Source: Phycisphaerales bacterium (GTDB lineage Bacteria; Planctomycetota; Phycisphaerae; Sedimentisphaerales; Anaerohalosphaeraceae). Taken from it: a stretch of 9,488 nt of DNA. Position 1 is the stretch's first letter; each line of letters opens with the position of its first letter. The translations under genes and the position numbers were made by a program. Shown here piece after piece: positions 1 to 6,797 of this stretch. Below the pieces are notes generated by a model. The model saw only the letters and a list, made by a program, of their open reading frames with translations, was not told the origin of the DNA and ran no database searches. Where the stretch lies: the NCBI GenBank assembly GCA_003152975.1, contig PMBP01000242.1, positions 2,719-12,206 of the forward strand, written 5' to 3'.

Positions 1-66
1 ATCGAGCTGGTTTCGAAAACCAGTGTTCCGTTTACGGAACCGTGGGTTCGAATCCCACCCTCTCCG
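1..66 (+). tRNA. tRNA-Ser(CGA), 5' end outside the window
   Basis: The 3' part of a class II tRNA can be folded by eye. The anticodon stem is 7-11 with 19-23, and the 7-nt loop 12-18 carries anticodon CGA at 14-16, which reads serine codon UCG. The long variable arm (25-30 paired with 35-40) is a class II hallmark and fits serine. The T arm is GTGGG (42-46), loop TTCGAAT, CCCAC (54-58). The 3' acceptor strand CCTCTCC (59-65) is followed by discriminator G66. The genomic sequence continues GTGG, so CCA is not encoded and must be added after transcription. The 5' acceptor strand and most of the D arm lie upstream of the window. Confidence 0.95.
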
Positions 67-87
67 GTGGTATGGCGGGAAACCCGT

Positions 88-408
88 ATGGTGTCAGTGG
101 AACAAATCGAACAGGCGGCACAAATGATCGGCGGTGCGGCCGGGGCCAGGGCGGTCTATCTGTTTGGTTCCTATGCCCGCAAGCAGGCCCGGTCCGAGAG
201 TGATGTGGATTTTTTCGTCATCGCTGACGATCCCCTGCCACGGCACAAACGAAGCCGGTCCCTGTATCGGCTGTTTCGACCCTACCGGTTCAGCATGGAT
301 ATTCTGGTCTATACACCCGACGAGGTTGATCGGGCCCGACAGGATCCCTTATCGCTGGTCTCCCGTGTCCTTGAGGAAGGAAAGCTGGTGTATGGAAAGG
401 GGGCTTGA
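88..408 (+). CDS. Minimal nucleotidyltransferase (MNT domain), probable antitoxin-type partner of the downstream HEPN protein
   Basis: This 106-residue protein is a stand-alone DNA polymerase beta-like nucleotidyltransferase. The GSX10DXD motif is intact: Gly27-Ser28, then Asp39 and Asp41. A third acidic residue, Asp71, in the strand 'SMDILVY' completes the usual metal-binding triad. Family knowledge: MNT proteins paired with HEPN proteins can neutralise the HEPN toxin, in characterised MntA/HepT pairs by adding AMP groups to it. That activity is inferred here. I place the start at ATG 88, which has a GGCGGGA sequence about 7 nt upstream. An in-frame GTG at 67 would begin at the first base after the tRNA and has no ribosome site. 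The end overlaps the HEPN gene by 17 nt, which suggests translational coupling. A nucleotidyltransferase with another target cannot be excluded. Confidence 0.85.
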   Translation: MVSVEQIEQAAQMIGGAAGARAVYLFGSYARKQARSESDVDFFVIADDPLPRHKRSRSLYRLFRPYRFSMDILVYTPDEVDRARQDPLSLVSRVLEEGKLVYGKGA

Positions 409-793
409 GCCAGCCCGGCAATGGATCCGCAAGGCCGACAACGACCTTTTGGATGCGGATAACAATCTCTGTTCCGAGAGAATACCCTTCGATACGGTGT
501 GTTTCCATGGCCAGCAGGCGGCCGAAAAATGCCTCAAGGCGGTGTTTGTTTTTCGTCAACAGCCCTATCCGTTGACTCATGACTTATTGTGGCTTCTGGA
601 ACAGGTTCTCGAACTGTTCCCACGGGCGGAAGATCTGCGGGAAGATTTGATTCTCTTGATGCCCTATGCGGTGGAAGCCCGATACCCGGACGATACGGTG
701 CCGCTGACTTGCGAAGATGCAAAAGAAGCCCGGGCCGCCACAGGACGGGTATATGATTGGGTTCGTTATGCCTGCCCGGACCTGTTCCGATAG
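392..793 (+). CDS. HEPN-domain protein, putative toxin half of an MNT/HEPN module
   Basis: This 133-residue protein looks like the HEPN family of PF05168 type. The signature segment 'CFHGQQAAEKCLKA' is at residues 37-50, 'THDLLWLL' at 62-69 and 'EARYPD' near 95-100, with an all-helical composition. HEPN proteins are often RNases, and characterised HepT toxins cut RNA, including tRNA 3' ends. HepT belongs to the DUF86 branch, however, and this protein looks more like the PF05168 branch, so substrate and toxicity are unproven. I do not see a clean Rx4-6H catalytic motif; the nearest arrangement is Arg55 and His63 with seven residues between. The start ATG 392 lies inside the MNT gene and has GAGGAAGG about 11 nt upstream. 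The 17-nt overlap supports joint expression. Confidence 0.8.
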   Translation: MERGLEPARQWIRKADNDLLDADNNLCSERIPFDTVCFHGQQAAEKCLKAVFVFRQQPYPLTHDLLWLLEQVLELFPRAEDLREDLILLMPYAVEARYPDDTVPLTCEDAKEARAATGRVYDWVRYACPDLFR

Positions 794-839
794 AACAAGG
801 ATTCCAAAAGGTTGTGGAGTCAAGCAGGATCGTAACTCC

Positions 840-848
840 TGTCATAAT
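840..848 (+). promoter_or_regulatory. Candidate extended -10 promoter element before the TerB-like gene
   Basis: TGTCATAAT is an extended -10 (TGn) followed by a hexamer matching TATAAT at five of six positions. It is in the 76-nt gap after the HEPN gene. I see no good -35 at the right distance. Initiation here would give a leader of about 15 nt, just enough to include the GAGGGA ribosome site. A weak inverted repeat (GGAGT 816-820 with ACTCC 835-839), followed shortly by T5 at 848-852, could instead be a poor terminator of the upstream pair. Confidence 0.3.
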
Positions 849-869
849 TTTTGATGCGAGGGAATGTCA

Positions 870-1454
870 ATGAAGAAAGGTGAATCACTCATCGGGTTGC
901 TGGACGCCCGTCGCCGCATTCTGGAAGACGCCTTTTTCCGCAAGCGGGACGCCATTCTCATCGAGCAGTTCCATGCGATGGAAAAGATGAAGAAAACCAA
1001 AAGCGCCCTTCGCAAGGTTTCGGGGATTACCCGCGAGGATGTGCTCGACAAGCTGATGTCCCTGAATGTGCGTCCCGAGACGCTGGCCTCGTTGGCGATG
1101 GTGCCGCTGGTGGAGATCGCCTGGGCCGACGGCTCCATTCAGGTCGAGGAACGCGAGGCGATTCTCAAGGCCGCGGCCAAGAATGGTTTTACCACGGGCG
1201 GCATCGACTTTACCCTGATCGAAAGCTGGTTGGCCCGTCGCCCGCCGGACAGTCTGCTGGATGCCTGGACGCACTACATTCAGGGCCTGTGCGCCAATTT
1301 GAACAAGGGTCAAATTGCCAGTCTCCGGACCGACCTGATCGGCCATGCCCGGGACATCGCCAAGGCCAGCGGGGGATTTCTGGGGCTGGGTAACAAGATC
1401 TCCAAGACCGAACAGGCCATGATCGACCGGCTCAAAGCCGCGTTTGACCAATAA
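870..1454 (+). CDS. TerB-like (tellurite resistance fold) protein of unknown function
   Basis: This 194-residue, apparently soluble helical protein has no signal peptide. Residues 81-102 ('VEIAWADGSIQVEEREAI...') resemble the acidic core of TerB-like domains, where a hydrophobic helix is followed by ADG and a run of acidic residues. The C-terminal segment 'ISKTEQAMIDRLKAAF' also fits the end of that fold. The N-terminal 10-50 region is highly charged and may be a helical hairpin or coiled coil. TerB-like domains are associated with metal binding and stress response, but no activity can be assigned. I prefer ATG 870 over the in-frame ATG 864, because GAGGGA at 858-863 lies 6 nt upstream of 870 but directly abuts 864. 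It precedes hisH by 18 nt and is probably co-transcribed with it. Recognition rests on a short motif. Confidence 0.65.
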   Translation: MKKGESLIGLLDARRRILEDAFFRKRDAILIEQFHAMEKMKKTKSALRKVSGITREDVLDKLMSLNVRPETLASLAMVPLVEIAWADGSIQVEEREAILKAAAKNGFTTGGIDFTLIESWLARRPPDSLLDAWTHYIQGLCANLNKGQIASLRTDLIGHARDIAKASGGFLGLGNKISKTEQAMIDRLKAAFDQ

Positions 1455-1472
1455 GAAGCATGGTAAACAACA

Positions 1473-2087
1473 ATGATTGTCGTCATTGACTATAATGTGG
1501 GCAATGTCAAGAGCGTTCGCAACGCTCTTGACTATCTGGGCATCGAGGACGAACTGTCGGCCGATCCGGCCCGAATCGCCGCCGCCGACGGGATCATCCT
1601 GCCGGGCGTGGCGGCCTTCGGCTATGCCATCCAGGCGTTGGGCCCGACCGCCGAGGTTGTACGCCGTACGGCTCTGAAGGGCAAGCCCCTGCTGGGCATC
1701 TGCGTGGGATTTCAGTTGCTGTTCGATCACAGTTGCGAGCTGGGCGAACACGACGGCCTGGGCCTGATCGCCGGCCAGGTTGTGCCGATCCCGAACGACC
1801 AGACCGTACCCCACATGGGCTGGAACAGCGTGCGTCCGGCCGACGGCATGGACTTATTCGACGGGCTGCGGGCCGAGGAGCATTTTTATTTTGCTCACTC
1901 ATTCCACGCCCGCATCGGCGATCCGCAGGTCCGCGTCGCCATGACCGACTACGGAAGGCCGATGGCCGCCGCCGTTCAGAAGGGCGCTATCTACGGCCTG
2001 CAGTTCCACCCGGAAAAGAGCGGCCCGGTCGGCATGCAGGTGCTGCGCAACTTCGAGGCCGTCTGCCGGAGGGCGTCGCAATGCTGA
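1473..2087 (+). CDS. hisH: Imidazole glycerol phosphate synthase, glutamine amidotransferase subunit HisH
   Basis: HisH hydrolyses glutamine and channels ammonia to HisF for the fifth step of histidine synthesis, which also yields the purine intermediate AICAR. The 204-residue length is typical. The class I amidotransferase triad is visible: nucleophile Cys77 in '[10 protein letters not shown]', and His179 and Glu181 in 'LQFHPEKS'. The N-terminus '[15 protein letters not shown]' and 'PHMGWNSV' near 113-120 are family hallmarks. The oxyanion-strand motif usually reads PGVG; here residues 44-47 read PGVA. ATG 1473 is the natural start because the conserved first strand begins there, but its Shine-Dalgarno is weak (AAGAAG at 1453-1458 is distant). 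The 3' end overlaps hisF by 7 nt, as expected for obligate subunits. Confidence 0.97.
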   Translation: MIVVIDYNVGNVKSVRNALDYLGIEDELSADPARIAAADGIILPGVAAFGYAIQALGPTAEVVRRTALKGKPLLGICVGFQLLFDHSCELGEHDGLGLIAGQVVPIPNDQTVPHMGWNSVRPADGMDLFDGLRAEEHFYFAHSFHARIGDPQVRVAMTDYGRPMAAAVQKGAIYGLQFHPEKSGPVGMQVLRNFEAVCRRASQC

Positions 2088-2842
2088 CCAAGCGAATCAT
2101 TCCCTGCCTCGATGTCAAGGACAACCGCGTCGTCAAGGGCGTCAACTTTCTGAATCTCCGTGACGCCGGCGACCCCGTTGAACTGGGCAAACGCTACAGC
2201 GACGAGGGCGCCGACGAGCTGGTCTTTCTGGACATCACGGCCACGATCCGCTCGCGAAAAACGATCGTCGATCTCGTCGAGCGGGTCGCGGAAAATGTCT
2301 TCATCCCCTTCACCGTCGGCGGCGGCATCAGCACCTCCGAAGAGATCGACCTGCTCTTGCGGAGCGGCGCCGACAAGTGCTCGATCAATACCGCCGCCGT
2401 CCGCAACCCCGAACTGCTCACCGAATCCGCCGAGCGGTTCGGCAGCCAGTGCGTCGTGCTGGCGATCGACGCCCGCCGCCGCAAGAACGGCGCCGGCTGG
2501 ATCGTCACCGTCAAGGCCGGCTCGGAGCCGACGGACATCGACGCCGTCGAGTGGGCCGCACGGGCCGAGCGAATGGGCGCCGGCGAGATCCTGCTGACCA
2601 GCATGGACGCCGACGGGACCCAGGCCGGATACGATATTGAGTTGACCCGCGCGATCGCCGAGGCCGTCAACATCCCCGTCATCGCTTCCGGCGGCGCCGG
2701 AACGATGGAGAGCTTGGCCGAGGTCCTCGACAAGGGGCACGCCGACGCCGTTCTGGCCGCCTCGATCTTTCACTACGGACAATTTTCCATTCGCCAGGTG
2801 AAAGAATACCTGGCCGGCAAAGGCGTCCCCATCCGCCTCTAA
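2081..2842 (+). CDS. hisF: Imidazole glycerol phosphate synthase, cyclase subunit HisF
   Basis: HisF is the (beta/alpha)8-barrel cyclase that uses ammonia from HisH to convert PRFAR into imidazole glycerol phosphate and AICAR. The 253-residue length matches the family. Both catalytic aspartates are at canonical positions: Asp11 in 'IIPCLDVKD' and Asp130 in 'VLAIDARR'. Phosphate-binding motifs are visible at 'TVGGGI' (78-83), 'DGTQAGYD' (178-185) and 'IASGGAGT' (201-208). The start ATG 2081 has an optimal CGGAGGG at 2067-2073 within the end of hisH. The 7-nt overlap with hisH implies translational coupling. It ends 17 nt before the next membrane-protein gene, so it is probably mid-operon. Confidence 0.98.
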   Translation: MLTKRIIPCLDVKDNRVVKGVNFLNLRDAGDPVELGKRYSDEGADELVFLDITATIRSRKTIVDLVERVAENVFIPFTVGGGISTSEEIDLLLRSGADKCSINTAAVRNPELLTESAERFGSQCVVLAIDARRRKNGAGWIVTVKAGSEPTDIDAVEWAARAERMGAGEILLTSMDADGTQAGYDIELTRAIAEAVNIPVIASGGAGTMESLAEVLDKGHADAVLAASIFHYGQFSIRQVKEYLAGKGVPIRL

Positions 2843-2859
2843 CGAAGGGAGGAACCCCC

Positions 2860-3855
2860 ATGAATCCCGAATCGCCTCAAATAGTTCAAGAGGTTCCGAC
2901 TCCGGAACTCATCGAATTGATCGCCCCGCTGGGAAAGGCCCTCCGCCACACCGGCAAGGTTCTCTTCGAGCCGTTCGACATGGGCAAGTGGTTCGTCATC
3001 GGCTTTTGCGCCTGGCTGGCCACGCTCGGAAAGGGCGGTTCGTCGTTGGGCTATAAATTCAACACTAACGGTTTCCGCAGTGGCAGCCGCGAACTCCACC
3101 AATTTCTTCAATCGCTCCCGTGGGTCGTTCCTCTGATGGTCGGGGCGTCCATTCTCGGCCTGATCCTGTACCTGTTGTTTCTATGGCTCAGCAGCCGCGG
3201 CAAATTCATGTTTCTGTACTGCGCCGCCAACAACTGCGCTTTTATCAAATACCCCTGGGGCCAGTTCCGCCGTCAGGGCAACAGCTTGTTTTTGTTTCGG
3301 TTGGTGGTCGGGATCCTCGGGATGATCAGCATGGGCCTTACGGTTCTTCTTGGCTTCGGTCTGTATGCCGCCCTCAGGACCGGTTTTCAAACCGAGGGGG
3401 CGGTGATCCTGGCCGTTCTGGGGGCCATGATGATCGGCCTTCCTCTGGCCATGGTGATCCTGACCGTGGTGGATGTCACGGAGGATTTTGTCATCCCCAT
3501 CATGGTGCGGCAGGGCCGCCTGTGCATTCCCGCATGGAAGGTGTGCTGGCAATTGATCCGCGCTCACTTCAACAAGTTTGTCCTTTATTGGCTCTTCAAG
3601 CTTCTCCTGAATGTTGTCATCGGGTCGATGGTGTTTGCCTTCGTTCTGGGAACCTGCTGCGTGGGGGCGATCATTCTGTTAATCCCCTATCTGAACGCGG
3701 TTCTCCTGTTGCCGGTCACCTGCTTAAAGCGGTCCTTCTCGGCCTTCTATCTCCGCCAGTTCGGCGACGCATTCGATGTTTTCCCGCCGGATCCGGCGGC
3801 GGCGCCAACGCCGGCGGCGACCGACTGGCCCACGATTGCCAATCCGGGGTCCTGA
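2860..3855 (+). CDS. Polytopic integral membrane protein of unknown function
   Basis: This 331-residue protein has no enzyme motif that I recognise. It has a soluble N-terminal 40 residues, a short hydrophobic stretch at about 42-56, and clear membrane segments near 88-110, 145-171, 181-205 and 239-287 (long enough for two helices). It ends in a Pro/Ala-rich tail (309-320). The layout recalls uncharacterised bacterial membrane families with amphipathic loops between paired helices, such as DUF7544-like or glycerophosphodiesterase membrane-domain-like proteins; that resemblance is tentative. The start ATG 2860 has AGGGAGG at 2846-2852, a strong ribosome site at good spacing. It lies 17 nt after hisF and 7 nt before the VanZ-like gene, so all three are probably co-transcribed. 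No link to histidine synthesis is apparent. Confidence 0.85.
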   Translation: MNPESPQIVQEVPTPELIELIAPLGKALRHTGKVLFEPFDMGKWFVIGFCAWLATLGKGGSSLGYKFNTNGFRSGSRELHQFLQSLPWVVPLMVGASILGLILYLLFLWLSSRGKFMFLYCAANNCAFIKYPWGQFRRQGNSLFLFRLVVGILGMISMGLTVLLGFGLYAALRTGFQTEGAVILAVLGAMMIGLPLAMVILTVVDVTEDFVIPIMVRQGRLCIPAWKVCWQLIRAHFNKFVLYWLFKLLLNVVIGSMVFAFVLGTCCVGAIILLIPYLNAVLLLPVTCLKRSFSAFYLRQFGDAFDVFPPDPAAAPTPAATDWPTIANPGS

Positions 3856-3862
3856 GGAATCG

Positions 3863-4648
3863 ATGGCCCTGCTGCGTCGTCACAAATACATCCTGCTGTC
3901 GTTGGGACTCTACTGGCCGGTCCTGTTTATTGCCACGCATATTCCCTTGCCCAACCTCACCGAGAAAACGGGCATGAGCGATAAGACCATGCATGTCCTG
4001 GCGTATGGGATCCTGGTCTTTTTGGCGTATCTTGCAATCAGTCCTTATCGGAGGGTTAATTGGAAGAAAATGTTCCCCTGGCTTCTGGTCGCCGCCGTGG
4101 TCGGGTATGGGGCCTTCGACGAGTGGCTCCAGGGCAAGGTCGGCCGAACGCCTGATCTAATGGATCTCCTGGCCGACATCGGGGGCACCATCAGCGCCTT
4201 ACTGATCCTGACGGCCCTGGAGTTCTGGCCTGCACTAATGGCGATCTGCGGGATCGCGGTTTTTTCGCTGGCCAACCTGTCACTGATCGACGAGAAGCCC
4301 GCTTTGGCCTGGCTGAACATCGCCAACACTTTCTGCGGTTACGCGGTCTTTACGCTGATCTGGATTCAGTATGCGCAGCGGGTCCAGCCGTCGCGAAAGA
4401 GCGGAACGATTTCCTGGGCTATCAGGATGATGGGCCCCGGCCTGCTGTTACTGATTCTCGTGAGGGCGTATGGCGTCTTCGATGAGGGCAAGTCGCTGCA
4501 GGCGATCGAGAATTATGCCGCGCTGCTGTCCATCGTGGCGGCGGTGGTCGTTAGCGGCGCGGTGCTTCGCTGGGGGCCAAAACCCCCTTGCCGGCCCCAA
4601 ACGGCCGATACAGCGGATCGCCGATCAAAAGCATCTGCCACGAGTTGA
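3863..4648 (+). CDS. VanZ-like family membrane protein
   Basis: The protein has 261 residues with an N-terminal membrane helix (9-27). A VanZ-like domain spans about 40-118 and shows the usual polar signature: 'DKTMHVLAYG' at 40-49, 'DEWLQ' at 86-90 and 'RTPDLMDLLADIGG' at 95-108. A C-terminal extension adds about four more hydrophobic segments (123-140, 150-170, 187-204, 217-236). VanZ-like proteins are named after a teicoplanin-resistance accessory protein, but most are of unknown role and many sit beside surface-polymer or exosortase genes. The start ATG 3863 follows TGAGGA, which contains the stop of the previous gene. The last 32 residues are polar, look non-family-like, and lie antisense to the conserved end of the opposite gene (98-nt tail-to-tail overlap). 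Confidence 0.85.
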   Translation: MALLRRHKYILLSLGLYWPVLFIATHIPLPNLTEKTGMSDKTMHVLAYGILVFLAYLAISPYRRVNWKKMFPWLLVAAVVGYGAFDEWLQGKVGRTPDLMDLLADIGGTISALLILTALEFWPALMAICGIAVFSLANLSLIDEKPALAWLNIANTFCGYAVFTLIWIQYAQRVQPSRKSGTISWAIRMMGPGLLLLILVRAYGVFDEGKSLQAIENYAALLSIVAAVVVSGAVLRWGPKPPCRPQTADTADRRSKASATS

Positions 4649-6164
4649 ACGGGTTGGTGCGGAAGTACGCTTCCACCAGACATCGGCCCGCAATCAGCTC
4701 GGCGAAGAATTCCTCCGGCAGCGGAAACGCCGTCAGATACGGCTCGTTGACCGGCCCCAGCGTGGCCGTGATGCCGTCGCGAAGCATCGCCGGGCACCAC
4801 TCGGTTGATGCGGCCCCTCGCAGATCGGCCGCCTCGAAGCTGGCGATGTGATACCCCACCGCCCCCGTCGCAAAATCAAAGGCGTCCACATATTTCCGCA
4901 GACTGTACCACCCGCAATACAGCGCCGCATCCGGACAACTACCGACGGCGAACAGTTCCGGCTTGTTGTCCTCGACGACCTTCATCGCCGTTTTGCGGCG
5001 AACGATCTCGGCGGCGGCATGGATAGACAGGTCATATTTTCCGAACTCCGATGCACTGTCGGGCTTGGGATATCGGCAATCGAAATACGCGACACCCTTA
5101 AGGCCCGCCGATTCGGCCGCCAGCGCCTTGTCGATCAGCCCCAGGACAATCGTTTCGTCGGGGCCGTCCAAGCGGCTGACCATCAGCGTCTTTGCAGCCG
5201 CCCAGTCCATCGATTCCTTCAGTTCGTTGGGCTGCCAGCGATACAGAGGATAGTCGTCGAACCGCACCATCGTCAGTTCGCTGTCCAGCGCCGCCCCGGT
5301 CTCCTTGCCCCGGAGGTTGTCGGTGTCCGCGTCGATCGCGGCGATCATGCCCGCCGTCCCCGCGACCCGCTCGAACGCATTGTAGAGCCGCGCCTCGAAC
5401 CGCCGCGCGGGGCTCCAGTGTTCCTCGCGGGCCGTCTGCAAGCGGACCAGGTCCTCCTGGATTTCACGCTGATCCGTAGTCGAAATAACCAGTACGATTC
5501 CCACATCAGCGGCCTTCTTCCACCCGGCCGGTTTCCCGAAGACTTCGACATAGAGCTTGGCCCATTCTTCCAGCCGTGTCCTGCGGGTCTGCGGGTCAAA
5601 GACGGACTGGATTTGTTTGAGCGAGGCCTCGAACCGTTCGGGCAGTTTCGCCAACAGGTCCTCGACGCGCGGGATTTTCTGAGGGTCCAACGGTATGATC
5701 TTCAGTTCGGGACTCTCGATCCGGTTGGCAATCTGTATGAGGTACTCGCCCCGGTTCTGGCGGATTCGTCCCAGGTCGCCGACAATCGCCGCGGCCGCCG
5801 GATCGTTTGCCGATCCCGCAAGCCCGATCCGATAGGGGATTCCGTAGATCGTCAGCAGGCAGCGGACCCGGCTGGCCCGGGAGGGTTTGTTCAACTCGCG
5901 GCGAACCGGTTCGGCGATGGATTGAAGATACTGCGCCCGGTCGATCGTGCTGGCCAGCGGTTGTGCCAGCGGCAGCCACAGGATCTGGTCGCGCGAAAGG
6001 CCCCGCTTGTCGCAGTAAACCTCGGCGATGCGGATGGAACTGCGGTTGGTCGCGTTGGCGACGATCAGGATTTCCGACGGCTCCAGCGCCCCGCAGCGAT
6101 CGGCAAGGACGCCGACCCATAGCAACAACACGATTGATCCCAGCCGACCTTTCGCCGCCGTCAT
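4551..6164 (-). CDS. TIGR03790 family exported protein (exosortase-associated, function unknown)
   Basis: The 537-residue product has a signal-peptide-like N-terminus (charged start, hydrophobic 10-21, likely cleavage near 'CGA' 24-26), so it should act outside the cytoplasmic membrane. It shows the pattern of TIGR03790: an N-terminal 'EILIVANATN..S..IAEVYCDKRGL' segment (31-56), 'LLTIYGIPYRIG' (103-114), 'CGWYSLRKY' (417-425), 'GAVGYHIASFEAADLR' (434-449), 'LRDGITATLGPVNEPYL' (461-477) and a closing 'LIGDPLYRPF' (513-522). Family knowledge: TIGR03790 is confined to genomes with an exosortase, and its biochemical role is unknown. The start ATG at 6164-6162 has a GAGGG site 8 nt upstream, located within the sugar transferase gene, and lies 4 nt after that gene's stop. 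It is probably co-transcribed with the sugar transferase. Confidence 0.88.
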   Translation of the reverse strand: MTAAKGRLGSIVLLLWVGVLADRCGALEPSEILIVANATNRSSIRIAEVYCDKRGLSRDQILWLPLAQPLASTIDRAQYLQSIAEPVRRELNKPSRASRVRCLLTIYGIPYRIGLAGSANDPAAAAIVGDLGRIRQNRGEYLIQIANRIESPELKIIPLDPQKIPRVEDLLAKLPERFEASLKQIQSVFDPQTRRTRLEEWAKLYVEVFGKPAGWKKAADVGIVLVISTTDQREIQEDLVRLQTAREEHWSPARRFEARLYNAFERVAGTAGMIAAIDADTDNLRGKETGAALDSELTMVRFDDYPLYRWQPNELKESMDWAAAKTLMVSRLDGPDETIVLGLIDKALAAESAGLKGVAYFDCRYPKPDSASEFGKYDLSIHAAAEIVRRKTAMKVVEDNKPELFAVGSCPDAALYCGWYSLRKYVDAFDFATGAVGYHIASFEAADLRGAASTEWCPAMLRDGITATLGPVNEPYLTAFPLPEEFFAELIAGRCLVEAYFRTNPFNSWQMLLIGDPLYRPFGAGKGVLAPSEAPRR

Positions 6165-6168
6165 CCCG

Positions 6169-6780
6169 TCAGCCCTCGTTCCGCGTGGCTTGCCTGGTCG
6201 AATAGCGTTTCTCGTAGATATTCCGCCGGCCGATCAACTGGCCCAGCGTCATCCACAGGATCCGCAGGTCCAGCCCGAAGGACCGTTTGTCAACATATTC
6301 GACATCCAATGCCAGTTTATTCTCAATCGTCAGTTCCGCACGGCCGCAGATCTGCGCCAGGCCCGTCAGGCCGGGCTTGACCTGGAGCCGCCGCCGCTGG
6401 GTCGAATCCCACTCGGCCATCTGCGAGAGGTACAGGGGCCGCGGACCCACCAAGCTCATTTCGCCGCGGAGAATGTTGAACAACTGCGGCAACTCGTCCA
6501 GCGACCACTCCCGCAGGAACTTACCGACGCCCGTCAGCCGAGGGTCCTGGCCGGATTTAGGGCTGGGACCAAAGGGGTCGGCGTCGGTCCGCATCGTGCG
6601 GAATTTGAGAAGGGTAAAGGGCGAGCCGTTTTTGCCGGCCCGATGCTGTCGAAATATCGCCGGCCCGGGGCTGGTTAGCCGGATCCATACCACGATCACG
6701 AACAACAACGGTAACGACGCAACCGCCGCCGTCAGCGAAACCAGCAAATCCAAAACCCGTTTGGCGATCTCATACGCCAT
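6169..6780 (-). CDS. Bacterial sugar transferase (monotopic phosphoglycosyl transferase, PglC/WcaJ type)
   Basis: Enzymes of this family (PF02397) move a sugar-1-phosphate from a nucleotide sugar to undecaprenyl phosphate, starting a surface polysaccharide or glycan. This 203-residue protein is close to the minimal catalytic unit and lacks the large N-terminal extension of WbaP-type enzymes. It has a hydrophobic re-entrant helix (9-33) with a Pro24 break, then 'SPGPAIFRQHRAGKNG' (37-52), 'LLKFRTM' (57-63), the catalytic Asp95-Glu96 pair in 'WSLDELPQLFNILRGEMSLVGPRP', and 'VKPGLTGLAQI' (134-144). I start it at ATG 6780-6778, where the family's N-terminal helix begins and AAGGGA lies about 5 nt upstream; a longer in-frame extension to 6855 would overlap the glycosylase gene. 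The sugar used cannot be read from sequence. Confidence 0.95.
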   Translation of the reverse strand: MAYEIAKRVLDLLVSLTAAVASLPLLFVIVVWIRLTSPGPAIFRQHRAGKNGSPFTLLKFRTMRTDADPFGPSPKSGQDPRLTGVGKFLREWSLDELPQLFNILRGEMSLVGPRPLYLSQMAEWDSTQRRRLQVKPGLTGLAQICGRAELTIENKLALDVEYVDKRSFGLDLRILWMTLGQLIGRRNIYEKRYSTRQATRNEG

Positions 6781-6797
6781 GCAATCCCTTCCCACTT

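Noticed and set aside
67..87. GTG start at 67 for the nucleotidyltransferase
   Set aside because: It begins at the first base after the tRNA and has no ribosome site; ATG 88 has GGCGGGA at suitable spacing and the conserved domain starts later.
134..391. Longer reading frame upstream of the HEPN gene
   Set aside because: It is the +1 shadow of the nucleotidyltransferase gene; ATG 392 gives a protein of normal HEPN length.
816..852. Intrinsic terminator after the HEPN gene
   Set aside because: The stem is only 5 bp with a 14-nt loop, and the T5 is not adjacent to the stem.
885..1814. 309-codon minus-strand open frame across the TerB-like and hisH genes
   Set aside because: It lies antisense to a recognised gene, has no family resemblance, and high GC content explains stop-free antisense frames.
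1733..2080. N-terminal extension of HisF
   Set aside because: It overlaps hisH out of frame; catalytic Asp11 numbering and the CGGAGGG site fix the start at 2081.
4848..6122. 424-codon plus-strand open frame opposite TIGR03790
   Set aside because: TIGR03790 on the other strand matches a known family along its whole length; the plus-strand translation is arginine- and proline-rich with no domain.
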